A DNA stretch of 64,000 bases from JAOUFP01 sp963801505 (GTDB lineage Bacteria > Nitrospirota > Thermodesulfovibrionia > Thermodesulfovibrionales > UBA6898): assembly GCA_963801505.1 (NCBI GenBank), contig CAWDEY010000026.1, forward strand, positions 124,001-188,000, written 5' to 3'. Below the pieces are notes generated by a model. That model saw nothing but the letters and a program-made list of their open reading frames with translations. It had not been told where the DNA came from and made no database searches. Below are positions 8,027-16,706 of the stretch, piece after piece. Within the stretch, counting starts at the first letter, position 1; every line of letters begins with the position of its first letter. A program made the position numbers and the translations under genes.

Positions 8027-8764
8027 TTATCGTCCATAGGAAAGTCTCTCTATTAACACGAGCGGCAAACCGGCCTCAGACATCTTTTTCTGTGTGGCTT
8101 TAATATCATAAACCACCCGCACAAGCTCTATCCTGTCTTTATCCACCAGCGCATAGCATGCCCTCGGGTCTCCGTCCCTTGGCTGTCCAATGCTCCCTGC
8201 ATTTACGATATATCTTGAGCCTTCCTTTATATGCATCCCCTGCTTATTTGTCTTAAGCTCGCCTGAAGAAGACATCTCAATGATAAAGGGCCGGTGACTG
8301 TGTCCGATAAAACAGATATCGGTATGCATATATTTGAAGTTTATTTCCGCATCCGACAGAGTCAGGAGATAATGCCACTTCTCAGGCTCACAGGGAGTGG
8401 CATGTACCAGCGTTATATCTATCCCGTTTATTTCAGATTTCAGCGGGGCTGTCCTGAGGACCTCCTTGTTGTCACCTGTTAGGGTCCCTCGTGTCCAGGC
8501 AAGGGCCACCCTTGCGTATTCATTGAATGATCCGGTCTCGGTAAGGCCGAGCACGCCCCAGTCATGATTGCCGGCGATGATTGTTTTACATTCAGATTTA
8601 AGGAGTCCTACAGATTCATTTGGTTCAGGTCCGTATCCAACAGCGTCCCCGAGAAAGAATATGTCATGTACCTGTCTTTTTTTAATGTGCCCCAGTACAG
8701 ACCTTAGCGCCTCCGCGTTTGAATGCACATCCGAGATGACCGCATACTTACTTGGCTTTCCCAT
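8027..8764 (-). CDS. Calcineurin-like metallophosphoesterase (YfcE/MJ0936 type)
   Basis: Small metallophosphoesterase of about 245 residues, with all family metal motifs in order: SDVHSN, GDAVGYGP, GNHDWG, VHATP and GHSHRPF. Relatives are phosphodiesterases with activity on model substrates; the true substrate is unknown. I chose ATG 8764 (MGKPSKYAVISDVHS) because the fold begins a few residues later; the longer reading adds a segment overlapping nusB. It overlaps the end of nusB by 17 bp, so translation is probably coupled and the gene is the last of the rib-nusB operon. Confidence 0.88.
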   Translation of the reverse strand: MGKPSKYAVISDVHSNAEALRSVLGHIKKRQVHDIFFLGDAVGYGPEPNESVGLLKSECKTIIAGNHDWGVLGLTETGSFNEYARVALAWTRGTLTGDNKEVLRTAPLKSEINGIDITLVHATPCEPEKWHYLLTLSDAEINFKYMHTDICFIGHSHRPFIIEMSSSGELKTNKQGMHIKEGSRYIVNAGSIGQPRDGDPRACYALVDKDRIELVRVVYDIKATQKKMSEAGLPLVLIERLSYGR

Positions 8765-9161
8765 GAATATGCGCAATCTTGTCAAGGAGGCCGTTGATGA
8801 AGGAGGCGGATTCAACTGAGGAATATTTTTTTGCTATCTCCAGGGCCTCGTTTATCGTAACTGCGGTAGGGATATCGGTCCTGTATATAATTTCGTAAAC
8901 AGCAAATCTCAGGATATTCCTGTCAACAGCAGCCATCCTGTCCATCTTCCAGTTTTCAGCCGCCTCCTGGACCATCCCGTCAATTTCCTCAAGATGTCCC
9001 AAGGTGCCTGTGGCAAGTTCCCTGGCGAATTTTTGCAGTTCACTGTTGGTTTTTTTACCGGGCTTGTGGTCTTCCGTAAATTCCATGCCTGCCTGCTCCC
9101 CGGCAAATTCATGCTGAAACAACATCTGAAGCGCATATTCCCGTGCTTTGCGGCGGTTCAT
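8748..9161 (-). CDS. nusB: Transcription antitermination factor NusB
   Basis: NusB binds boxA RNA together with S10 (NusE) to support antitermination on rRNA operons. The 137-residue product starts MNRRKAREYALQMLFQHEF and ends with the conserved segment DIPTAVTINEALEIAKKYS and SFINGLLDKIA. I used ATG 9161; an upstream in-frame extension consists only of translated heptamer repeats. It lies downstream of ribH, a common bacterial pairing, separated by two heptamer tracts, and overlaps the following phosphoesterase gene. Confidence 0.95.
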   Translation of the reverse strand: MNRRKAREYALQMLFQHEFAGEQAGMEFTEDHKPGKKTNSELQKFARELATGTLGHLEEIDGMVQEAAENWKMDRMAAVDRNILRFAVYEIIYRTDIPTAVTINEALEIAKKYSSVESASFINGLLDKIAHIHGKAK

Positions 9162-9166
9162 AAAAC

Positions 9167-9242
<76 letters not shown>

Positions 9243-9249
9243 GCTGCAT

Positions 9250-9717
9250 TCACAGCTTTTTAAACACCTGTGCCATTTCAATGGCGGTCATTGCAGCATC
9301 AAAGCCCTTGTTGCCGCTCTTTGTCCCGGCCCTCTCAACAGCCTGCTCAATAGTGTCTGTTGTCAATACGCCAAAGGCCATGGGCACACCTGTTTCCATC
9401 GAAGCTGCTGCAACCCCCTTGGAGACTTCAGCTGCAACATAATCGAAATGAGGTGTTGCGCCTCTTATTACAGTGCCAAGGCATATGAGCGCGTTATAAG
9501 GACCCTTTGATGCGACCTTTTTGGCTGTCAGAGGTATTTCAAAGGCACCCGGGACCTTGATGACTTCAATATCCTCTTCTTTTGCCCCATGCCGCAACAG
9601 GCCGTCAACTGCGCCTTCAAGCAGTTTGCCTGTTATAAAATCATTGAACCTGCTGACGATAATCGCAAATTTCAGTCCCTTTGCCTGAAGTTCTCCCTGA
9701 ATAACTTTCATGTTCAC
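9250..9717 (-). CDS. ribH: 6,7-dimethyl-8-ribityllumazine synthase
   Basis: Condenses 5-amino-6-ribitylaminouracil with dihydroxybutanone phosphate to lumazine, the penultimate step to riboflavin, and forms icosahedral or pentameric shells. The 155-residue length is normal. Visible: IIVSRFNDFITGKLLEGA near the N-terminus, VPGAFEIPL, the catalytic-His region GATPHFDYVA, and FGVLTTDT. The ATG follows GGGGGTGAAC. It is read after ribBA, with a 227-bp gap holding a dispersed repeat. Confidence 0.97.
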   Translation of the reverse strand: MNMKVIQGELQAKGLKFAIIVSRFNDFITGKLLEGAVDGLLRHGAKEEDIEVIKVPGAFEIPLTAKKVASKGPYNALICLGTVIRGATPHFDYVAAEVSKGVAAASMETGVPMAFGVLTTDTIEQAVERAGTKSGNKGFDAAMTAIEMAQVFKKL

Positions 9718-9750
9718 CCCCTGGTTATTGCTTTAGTATTGTAAAAAATT

Positions 9751-9930
9751 AACCACAGAGGGCACTGAGATATGATTGCTTCTTAATAAACACTTAACTC
9801 AAGCAATCCTCTGTGTCCTCATCTTGTTGAATTCTGCGTGTGTTACTTTACTATCTTCACACAACGAGCGCACGGAGAAAATTATTTTACTACTGTTTTC
9901 AAGGTCTTTCTCTGTGTCCTCTGTGGTGAA
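9751..9930. repeat. Dispersed repeat, family C (ACCACAGAG type)
   Basis: Begins TTAACCACAGAGGGCACTGA and ends GTGTCCTCTGTGGTGAA, so the ends are inverted, with an internal CTCTGTGTCC copy. Similar elements occur at 55723-55862 and 61598-61775. It fills the ribBA-ribH gap. Confidence 0.7.
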
Positions 9931-9944
9931 TTGCCTCTCTTAGA

Positions 9945-11168
9945 TTATACTTTATTTAGAATATGGCCGAGCTTCTTCTTCTTTGTCTTAAGATATACCA
10001 GATTTTTCTCATTCGGATTTGTCTCCATCGAGACCCTTTCAACGACCTTCAGCCCATATCCCTCAAGCCCGACTATCTTCTTTGGGTTATTGGTCATCAG
10101 TCGCATGTTGCGTATTCCGAGGTCTACCAGTATCTGTGCCCCGATGCCGTAGTCTCTCAGGTCAGCCTTAAAGCCCAGTTTGAGATTGGCTTCAACAGTA
10201 TCAAACCCCTTGTCCTGCAGCTCATAGGCCTTCAATTTATTGACCAGCCCAATGCCGCGGCCTTCCTGTCGCATATATAATACGACTCCCTGCCCGTTTT
10301 CTTCTATCATCTTCATGGCCTTGTGCAGCTGTTCACCGCAATCGCACCGCCTGGAGCCAAAAACATCCCCGGTGAGACACTCGGAGTGGACCCTCACAAG
10401 GACCTCATCTCCAGGCTGTATTTCACCTTTTACCAGCGCTATATGGATATTTTTGTCTGCGTCGTTTGAATAAGCAATGGCAGTAAACTCTCCACCGTAT
10501 TCTGTAGGTAATTTTGTTGTGGAGACCCGGTGCACAAAACGCTCCATCCTTATCCTGTATTGAATAAGGTCTTTTATAGTAACAATTTTAATGTGATGCG
10601 TCCTGGAAAACTCCAGAAGCTCGGGCACCCTGGCCATTGTACCGTCATCGTTCATGATTTCGCATATAACGCCTGATTGGTTGAGCCCGGCCAGCCTGGC
10701 AAGATCAACAGACCCCTCTGTCTGTCCTGCCCTTTGCAAGACACCTCCCGGCTTGGCCCTGAGAGGAAATATATGGCCTGGCCTCGCGATATCCTCTGCA
10801 ATTGTTGAAGGATTGATGGCGGTAAGTATTGTAGTGGCCCTGTCGGCAGCTGAAATACCTGTTGTCACGCCCTTTTTCGCCTCGATCGAGACAGTAAAAG
10901 CAGTGCCGAAGGACGAGGTATTGTCCTCAGTCATCATCGGCAGTCTGAGTTCCTCTGTCCTTTCAGGAGTCAGGGAAAGGCATATAAGTCCTCTGCCGTA
11001 TTTTGCCATGAAGTTGATCGCCTCGGGGGTGACCTTCTCGGCAGCCATACAGAGATCGCCCTCGTTTTCGCGGTCCTCATCATCAACAAGGATCACCATC
11101 TTGCCTTTGGCGATGTCCTCAATAGCCTCATCTATTGTATGAAATTTGTTTTTCTGCATCTTCATCAA
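9945..11168 (-). CDS. ribBA: Bifunctional DHBP synthase / GTP cyclohydrolase II
   Basis: Supplies both riboflavin precursors: dihydroxybutanone phosphate from ribulose 5-phosphate, and the pyrimidine from GTP. Residues 1 to about 205 are the RibB domain (VDDEDRENEGDL, EDNTSSFGTAFTVSIEA, GHIFPLRA). The rest is RibA, with zinc ligands in CLTGDVFGSRRCDCGEQ and the RQEGRGIGL loop. 407 residues is normal for the fusion. It lies in the order ribE, ribBA, ribH, nusB. I looked for an FMN riboswitch upstream and did not see one. Confidence 0.97.
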   Translation of the reverse strand: MMKMQKNKFHTIDEAIEDIAKGKMVILVDDEDRENEGDLCMAAEKVTPEAINFMAKYGRGLICLSLTPERTEELRLPMMTEDNTSSFGTAFTVSIEAKKGVTTGISAADRATTILTAINPSTIAEDIARPGHIFPLRAKPGGVLQRAGQTEGSVDLARLAGLNQSGVICEIMNDDGTMARVPELLEFSRTHHIKIVTIKDLIQYRIRMERFVHRVSTTKLPTEYGGEFTAIAYSNDADKNIHIALVKGEIQPGDEVLVRVHSECLTGDVFGSRRCDCGEQLHKAMKMIEENGQGVVLYMRQEGRGIGLVNKLKAYELQDKGFDTVEANLKLGFKADLRDYGIGAQILVDLGIRNMRLMTNNPKKIVGLEGYGLKVVERVSMETNPNEKNLVYLKTKKKKLGHILNKV

Positions 11169-11234
11169 CTCCTTGGTAAAAACTGAATTTATATATAATT
11201 ACAAAGTCACTTTGCAAACAATACATCTACTATC

Positions 11235-11326
11235 TAAAATTCCCCATTAGAAAAGGGGGACAAAGAGGGTTGTGCTTTTTCCCAGTTCCTTACAACCCCC
11301 TAACCCCCTTTGTTAAGGGGGAATCG
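11235..11326. repeat. Dispersed hairpin repeat, family A
   Basis: AATTCCCC...AAAAGGGGGA is followed by CCCCCTAACCCCCTTTG and TTAAGGGGGAAT, giving nested hairpins of the type seen at 2893-2969. It occupies most of the ribE-ribBA gap. Confidence 0.6.
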
Positions 11327-11360
11327 GACCCAAAAGAGTCACTGTAGCCAACACCCTTCA

Positions 11361-11996
11361 TTAGGCAAACCCTTCCCTCAGGAGGGTCTCCATAAAGCCA
11401 TTGTCTTTGCCTTTGCTTAAAAATTTTGAAACATATTTGCCCAAAATATCAACTTCAATATTTACCATGTCCCCGGGGGTTTTAAAGCCAATGGTCGTCA
11501 GATGCGCGGTATGAGGGATAATAACGATCGAGAACCCGTTTTTGAATACCTCCACTACAGTAAGGCTTATGCCGTCAACAGCAACAGACCCCTTTTCCAC
11601 AAGAAAATCGGCGATGCGGTCTTCGGTAGTTACAATGATCTTGTAAACTTCTCCTGTCAGGGTCTTTGATTTTATCTTCCCGACACCGTCTATATGGCCA
11701 GTGACAAAATGACCTCCAAGCTTCGCATCCAGCCTCAAGGCAGGTTCCAGGTTCACCCTGTCCTTTATCTTCAACCGGCCGATATCTGTTGAAAGAAGCG
11801 TCTCGCCGGAAAGATCAAATGAGAGCGTATTACCCTTTATCTCTACAACCGTCAGGCAGGTGCCGTTGACCGAGATACTGTCTCCCAAGGCTGCGTCATC
11901 AGCAAGGGTCTCTGTCTTCAGTGCAAGCCGGGCGCCATTCTCTTTTTTTACCAGGGAGACCACCTCTCCCATTTCCAGGATAAGGCCTGTAAACAA
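11361..11996 (-). CDS. ribE: Riboflavin synthase, alpha chain
   Basis: Dismutates two lumazine molecules to riboflavin. The 211-residue protein has the typical duplicated lumazine-binding fold: first repeat starting MFTGLILEMGEV with SVNGTCLTV, second repeat from about residue 98 with GHFVTGHIDGVGK and SVAVDGISLTVVEV. Its ATG directly abuts the stop of the preceding membrane-protein gene, so it belongs to the lepA-lepB transcription unit and leads into ribBA. Confidence 0.97.
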   Translation of the reverse strand: MFTGLILEMGEVVSLVKKENGARLALKTETLADDAALGDSISVNGTCLTVVEIKGNTLSFDLSGETLLSTDIGRLKIKDRVNLEPALRLDAKLGGHFVTGHIDGVGKIKSKTLTGEVYKIIVTTEDRIADFLVEKGSVAVDGISLTVVEVFKNGFSIVIIPHTAHLTTIGFKTPGDMVNIEVDILGKYVSKFLSKGKDNGFMETLLREGFA

Positions 11997-12356
11997 TCAA
12001 TACTCCTCTTCCATGACAAAATCAAGTTTCTTCTGATAATATCCCCAGAAGTCTACGGTCTCTGACCAGGTTGCCTTGACCTTGATTATTTTATTTGTAC
12101 CAACAGTAACCTCAGTAACCTCCAGATCTTTTCCATCCAGAGGCACTTTCAAATCCGCTGCGTTATCCATAATATCTTTTCTGATATTATTTACATCTCC
12201 AAGTTCTGATTTCAGAAAATCCCTTGTAAATGAACCAAGCGTATAATAACGGTAGTAGGGCTTTGCAAAGGATATCCCGACAAATACAACGGCAACAAGA
12301 ATCAATAACAGGAAAATACCCTTAAAAGAACCTCGGTTCCCGATCTTTTTCATCAT
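11997..12356 (-). CDS. Small membrane protein (DUF4845-like)
   Basis: 119 residues with one N-terminal membrane helix (about 13-32, FKGIFLLLILVAVVFVGISF) and an outer domain. Size, topology and position just after lepB resemble DUF4845 proteins, whose function is unknown; the match is by pattern only. It overlaps lepB by 4 bp (ATGA) and abuts ribE, so it is co-expressed with signal peptidase. Confidence 0.7.
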   Translation of the reverse strand: MMKKIGNRGSFKGIFLLLILVAVVFVGISFAKPYYRYYTLGSFTRDFLKSELGDVNNIRKDIMDNAADLKVPLDGKDLEVTEVTVGTNKIIKVKATWSETVDFWGYYQKKLDFVMEEEY

Positions 12357-13027
12357 CGTATAAGCCTCCCTATGCGGTTAAAACGGACCCAAGTATTATC
12401 ATTGTCCCACGACCAGTAGATAATGATCGCCTTGCCCTTTATCAGGGAGAGATCTACAAACCTCCAGAACCTGCTGTCATAGCTCTCGTCCCTGTTGTCT
12501 CCCATAACAAACACCGATCCCTTCGGGACTTTTAAAGGCCCGAAGTTGTCCCTGCAATTAGTGCTATTAGGAGGAAAGCCGACACCCTCGTCATAAATGC
12601 ATTCCCTTCCGGCGGGTATCATATTATTATCAACGTGCTGCACGTATGTTTCTATAAGCTTACGTCCGTTTACATATAAAATCTTATCTTTTGACTCTAT
12701 TACATCTCCCTCTATGCCAATGACCCTTTTTATAAAATCCCTCGTAGGGTCTTCGGGGTATTTAAAAACTATGACATCTCCTCTTTGGGGTTTTCTCAGT
12801 CCAGGCATTCTGAAAAGATGTATATTGGAGAAAGGCACGTCAACGGGGTTCCCCAGCAGAAACTTATTAACCAGGATATGGTCTCCTATCAGAAGCGTTG
12901 GGATCATCGAGCCTGAAGGGATCTTAAAGGCCTGTATTACAAATGTTCGTATGACAATCGCTATAACAAAGGCAACAACAATGGCCTCAACAGTCTCTCT
13001 TAATTGTGATTTTTCCTTTTTTTTCAT
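12353..13027 (-). CDS. lepB: Signal peptidase I
   Basis: Removes signal peptides from Sec/Tat-exported proteins at the outer face of the inner membrane. 224 residues: membrane helix about 13-33, nucleophile Ser40 in SGSMIPTL, general base Lys100 in RDFIKRVIG, and the box E motif GDNRDESYDSRFW. It overlaps the end of lepA by 4 bp, the classical lepA-lepB arrangement, and the next gene by 4 bp. Confidence 0.97.
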   Translation of the reverse strand: MKKKEKSQLRETVEAIVVAFVIAIVIRTFVIQAFKIPSGSMIPTLLIGDHILVNKFLLGNPVDVPFSNIHLFRMPGLRKPQRGDVIVFKYPEDPTRDFIKRVIGIEGDVIESKDKILYVNGRKLIETYVQHVDNNMIPAGRECIYDEGVGFPPNSTNCRDNFGPLKVPKGSVFVMGDNRDESYDSRFWRFVDLSLIKGKAIIIYWSWDNDNTWVRFNRIGRLIR

Positions 13028-14811
13028 TTTAATTTCAGAACCGCCAGAAAGGCTTCCTGCGGAATTTCGACCCTTCCGACCTGCTTCATTCTTTTCTTGC
13101 CCTCCTTCTGTTTTTCAAGCAGTTTGCGCTTGCGCGTAATATCACCGCCATAACACTTGGCCAGAACATCCTTACGGATGGCCGTTACTGTCTCCCGGGC
13201 AATGATCTTGCTTCCTATCGCTGCCTGGATCGCGACCTCGTACATCTGCCTGGGGATGATCTTTCTTAATTCTTCGGTCAACTGCCGTCCCTTATAATAC
13301 GCCTTGTCTTTATGAACTATCAAGGACAAGGCGTCCACCACCTCTCCGTTTAGGAGAATATTTAACTTCTCAAGGTTGGATTTCCGATAGCCGAGGAATT
13401 CGTAATCCATGGAAGCATACCCTTTTGAAAAAGACTTAAGCTTATCGTAGAAATCCCAGAGTATCTCGTTTAGGGGCAGTTCATATTCGACCTTTATCCT
13501 GTCCTTCCCAATATAATTAAAGCTCTTCTGCGTGCCTCTCTTTTCCTGGCAGAGGTCCAGGATAGGGCCGATGAAATCCTTTGGGACAAAGATGGTCGTA
13601 AGGACAAAAGGCTCTTCCACCATTTCATATTTTTCAGGAAGCAAGGCAGGATTTTCTATGTATATGACCTCGCCATCGGTCTTTGTCACCTTGTAGACAA
13701 CAGTGGGAGCCGTGCTTAAAAGTGACAGATCAAACTCGCGCTCAAGCCTTTCCTGTATGATCTCCATATGCAGAAGCCCCAGAAATCCGCACCGGAAACC
13801 AAACCCAAGTGCAAGTGAGGTCTCAGGCTCATAGTTAAAAGAGGAGTCATTTAGCTTCAGTTTATTGAGCGCGTCCCTGAGGTTTTCATACTGATGCGAG
13901 GCCGTAGGATAAAACCCGCAAAAGACCATGGGCTTAATGTCCTTGTAACCATGACAGGGCTCGGTAACGGGGTTTGCAGGATCAATAATAGTATCGCCGA
14001 TCTTGGTGTCAGTAACGCTTTTTATGCCTGCGATGACATAGCCTACTTCTCCTGCAGAGAGTTCGTCAACAGGCCCCATCTTCGGAGAAAATACCCCCAC
14101 CTGGGAGACATCAAATACAAACTCAGTCGCAAGGAGCTTGATCTTCTGTCCGGCCTTTATCCTCCCGTCAAAGACCCTGACCAGTATGATGACCCCCTGA
14201 TAGTTGTCAAACCATGAATCAAAGAGCAGGGCCTTCAGCGGTTTGGTCTCATCACCGGAAGGCGGCGGCACCTTCTTTACAATGGTCTCAAGGATCTCTT
14301 TTGTGCCTATGCCTTCCTTTGCGCTTGCAAGTATGGCCTCGGAACAGTCGATGCCTATAGCGTCCTCTATCTGTTCCTTTACCTTCTCAGGGTCAGCACT
14401 GGGAAGGTCTATCTTGTTTATAACAGGTATGATCTCAAGGTCATGTTCTACAGCAAGATAGGCATTTGCCAGTGTCTGCGCCTCAACGCCCTGTGTCGCG
14501 TCCACAACAAGAAGCGCCCCTTCGCAGGAGGCAAGACTCCTTGAGACTTCGTATGAAAAATCAACATGCCCCGGAGTATCTATCAGATTTAAAATATACT
14601 CATTACCGTCATCGGCCTTATAAAGAAGTCTTACAGCATGGGCCTTTATGGTAATGCCTCGTTCCTTTTCAAGATCCATGGAATCCAGTACCTGCGCAGT
14701 CATCTCCCTGGAGCTCAAGGCCCCTGTATACTCCAGGAGTCTGTCGGCGAGCGTGGATTTTCCATGGTCTATATGCGCTATTATCGAAAAATTGCGGATC
14801 TTCTTTGACAT
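13024..14811 (-). CDS. lepA: Elongation factor 4 (LepA)
   Basis: Ribosome-associated GTPase linked to back-translocation or initiation/assembly. 595 residues, full length. G-domain motifs: AHIDHGKSTLADRL (G1), RGITIKAHAV (G2), DTPGHVDF (G3), NKIDLP (G4). The LepA-specific C-terminal domain ends KKRMKQVGRVEIPQEAFLAVLK. The start abuts the stop of the upstream ROK kinase gene. Confidence 0.98.
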   Translation of the reverse strand: MSKKIRNFSIIAHIDHGKSTLADRLLEYTGALSSREMTAQVLDSMDLEKERGITIKAHAVRLLYKADDGNEYILNLIDTPGHVDFSYEVSRSLASCEGALLVVDATQGVEAQTLANAYLAVEHDLEIIPVINKIDLPSADPEKVKEQIEDAIGIDCSEAILASAKEGIGTKEILETIVKKVPPPSGDETKPLKALLFDSWFDNYQGVIILVRVFDGRIKAGQKIKLLATEFVFDVSQVGVFSPKMGPVDELSAGEVGYVIAGIKSVTDTKIGDTIIDPANPVTEPCHGYKDIKPMVFCGFYPTASHQYENLRDALNKLKLNDSSFNYEPETSLALGFGFRCGFLGLLHMEIIQERLEREFDLSLLSTAPTVVYKVTKTDGEVIYIENPALLPEKYEMVEEPFVLTTIFVPKDFIGPILDLCQEKRGTQKSFNYIGKDRIKVEYELPLNEILWDFYDKLKSFSKGYASMDYEFLGYRKSNLEKLNILLNGEVVDALSLIVHKDKAYYKGRQLTEELRKIIPRQMYEVAIQAAIGSKIIARETVTAIRKDVLAKCYGGDITRKRKLLEKQKEGKKRMKQVGRVEIPQEAFLAVLKLK

Positions 14812-15759
14812 TTATAATCTGGAGGTGGTTTTTTTCGCTGTTTTCATAAATACAAGGCTTGCGGCGCCGACTATCCCCGCGTCATCTCCCAGGGAAGAAG
14901 GGATTATCTGCACGGCCTCAAAAACATCCTTAAAGGCCCGCCTTGAGGCCTCTTTGATGGCCTCCTGAACATATATGTTCCAGGCGCCGATAAGGCCCCC
15001 GGCAAGTATTATCGCTTCGGGGCTTAAAATATTAATCAGATTCGCAAGGCCGACACCAAGCGCCCGACCGCTGTCTCTGAGTATCTCCCTTGAAAGCGTG
15101 TCTCCCTCTAAAGCTGAATTGTAGATATTCTCCGGGGTAATTTTATAGATACTGCCATTGCAGCAATTCTTCAGCATGCTCTCAGTCCCTTTTTCAAGCA
15201 TCGCTACAGCCTTGGCGATCATCGCCCTTGCAGAGGCATAATTTTCAAGACAGCCTATATTTCCGCAGGGACATTTTTCAGCCTCGGAATTTATGCTCAT
15301 ATGCCCTATCTCCGCAGCAACATCAAGTAACTCTCCTTTGTAGATAATACCGCCGCCAATGCCTGTCCCCAGGGTCAGCAAAACAAAGTTATCGAAGTTT
15401 TTCCCTGCTCCGCTGATCTTTTCACCGAGCGCCGCGCAATTGGCATCGTTTTCCAGGTAGACGGGGAGATTGAATTTCCTCTGCAGGCCTTCAATAAGGT
15501 CGAGCCCTTCGACAGCGCGATAATTGGGCGAGCTGAAGACCCTGCCGTTTTTCCTGTCTATAAGGCCGGCAACACCCAGCCCTATGCCCGCAATATCGCC
15601 GTGCATTACCTCTTCTATGGTTTCTAAAAGAGAGTTGAAAACCTCCTCTGAAGACGCTTTCTTTAGCTTTCCTGCGATCTCGCCCTCGTCAGAAACAAGA
15701 GCAACCCGGAGATTGGTCCCGCCAAGATCAACACCTATTGCATATTTTTTTGACATCAT
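14812..15759 (-). CDS. ROK-family sugar kinase (glucokinase-like)
   Basis: Probable glucokinase phosphorylating glucose at C6 with ATP; other hexose substrates are possible in the ROK family. 315 residues: N-terminal phosphate loop IGVDLGGTNLRVALV, ENDANCAALGE, the TLGTGIGGGIIYKGEL loop, catalytic/zinc region AEIGHMSINSEAEKCPCGNIGCLENYAS with the Cys cluster. It starts MMSKK at 15759 and heads the long minus-strand operon. The divergent gap of 125 bp carries the ArsR gene promoter. Confidence 0.88.
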   Translation of the reverse strand: MMSKKYAIGVDLGGTNLRVALVSDEGEIAGKLKKASSEEVFNSLLETIEEVMHGDIAGIGLGVAGLIDRKNGRVFSSPNYRAVEGLDLIEGLQRKFNLPVYLENDANCAALGEKISGAGKNFDNFVLLTLGTGIGGGIIYKGELLDVAAEIGHMSINSEAEKCPCGNIGCLENYASARAMIAKAVAMLEKGTESMLKNCCNGSIYKITPENIYNSALEGDTLSREILRDSGRALGVGLANLINILSPEAIILAGGLIGAWNIYVQEAIKEASRRAFKDVFEAVQIIPSSLGDDAGIVGAASLVFMKTAKKTTSRL

Positions 15760-15853
15760 CTTTGATATATCATATGTGGGTTATATTGAAGCTTTAAATG
15801 TTATCACAAATCATTATAAGTAGTAAAGAATACATCAGGCTTAAAACTTTTAC

Positions 15854-15883
15854 TTGACGTTTGTCCATATGAATTAATAGAAT
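15854..15883 (+). promoter_or_regulatory. Sigma-70 promoter of the ArsR gene
   Basis: TTGACG at 15854-15859 and TAGAAT at 15878-15883, 18 bp apart. The expected transcription start is about 15890, at or just before the second ATG (15891) of the ArsR gene, which would make the message leaderless. Confidence 0.55.
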
Positions 15884-15884
15884 A

Positions 15885-16223
15885 ATGCCGATGGGATCTA
15901 ATAAAACATTATTTGAGCTTCAGGCAGAAGTCTGCAAGACACTATCAAGTCCCAAAAGGCTTGAAATACTCAACGCCCTCAAGGAAGGTGAAAAAACCGT
16001 AAGCGAACTGGTTGAAATCCTCGGCGTACCAAAGGCCAATGTGTCCCAGCACCTTGCTGTAATGAGACACAGAGGGATACTGGATTCACGCAGAGACGGC
16101 GTAAACATATACTACAGAGTTGCAAACTCTAAAGTCATAAAAGCCTGTCTGTTGATGCGTGAGGTCCTTACAGAGCAGATGCAGGAAAAGTCCAGATTGA
16201 TTGATATCGTCACCAGGACCTGA
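15885..16223 (+). CDS. ArsR-family transcriptional regulator
   Basis: Winged-helix repressor of about 110 residues; the recognition helix lies in VPKANVSQHLAVMRHRGIL, with the wing DSRRDGVNIYYRV. It has no cysteine pair of the CxC type in the DNA-binding helix, so a metal sensor role cannot be claimed. The ATG at 15885 lies 1 bp after the -10 box; the second ATG at 15891 fits the likely transcription start better. No Shine-Dalgarno sequence precedes either. The target is unknown; it could control itself or the divergent ROK gene. Confidence 0.85.
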   Translation: MPMGSNKTLFELQAEVCKTLSSPKRLEILNALKEGEKTVSELVEILGVPKANVSQHLAVMRHRGILDSRRDGVNIYYRVANSKVIKACLLMREVLTEQMQEKSRLIDIVTRT

Positions 16224-16295
16224 CGTATTCCCTTCACTTTTTTGCCTTCCAGTTCTTATAATAGTAAAGATGTTCTATAACTGCGGGGAACTGCT

Positions 16296-16691
16296 ATGCT
16301 CATAGGTTATAACACCAATGTGCCGTATAAAGGCATCATTTACCATGTCCAGACAGAGGACAGCGGTCTCAAATCCCATCTTATCATTACCCTTCTTTAC
16401 CTGAAGGGTACGATACTGGCCTCAAAAAAAACCAATTACTCACACCTTGCCGCCAGCCCTGACTATAAAGAAAAAGTCAGAGAACTTATGAAGGAACAGC
16501 ACAAAGCTATGTTAAGAGAACTCATTGCAGGCAGGCATACCCCAACAGATGAGCCCCCGGGACCAAAAGATGAAGATATAGCCCCTGAGCAGACTGAGTT
16601 CAATGCCGGCCAGCAGGCCGGACCCAAAAGCCAGATCGCAAAAAGCCTTGATGATATACTCCTGGACTATATCATCAAGAAGAATAAATAA
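16296..16691 (+). CDS. Conserved protein of unknown function
   Basis: 131 residues. The N-terminal half (GYNTNVPYKGIIYHVQTED, then hydrophobic strands) looks like a compact beta-rich domain; the second half is charged and helical (YKEKVRELMKEQHKAMLREL) and then low-complexity Pro/Glu-rich before a final helix. No signal peptide. It precedes ftsE by 15 bp and is probably co-transcribed with the division genes. I do not recognise the family. Confidence 0.75.
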   Translation: MLIGYNTNVPYKGIIYHVQTEDSGLKSHLIITLLYLKGTILASKKTNYSHLAASPDYKEKVRELMKEQHKAMLRELIAGRHTPTDEPPGPKDEDIAPEQTEFNAGQQAGPKSQIAKSLDDILLDYIIKKNK

Positions 16692-16706
16692 GAGGATTAT
16701 TTTCCC

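Noticed and set aside
11169..11360. FMN riboswitch before ribBA
   Set aside because: None of the conserved RFN-element blocks is seen; the gap is filled by a family A repeat.
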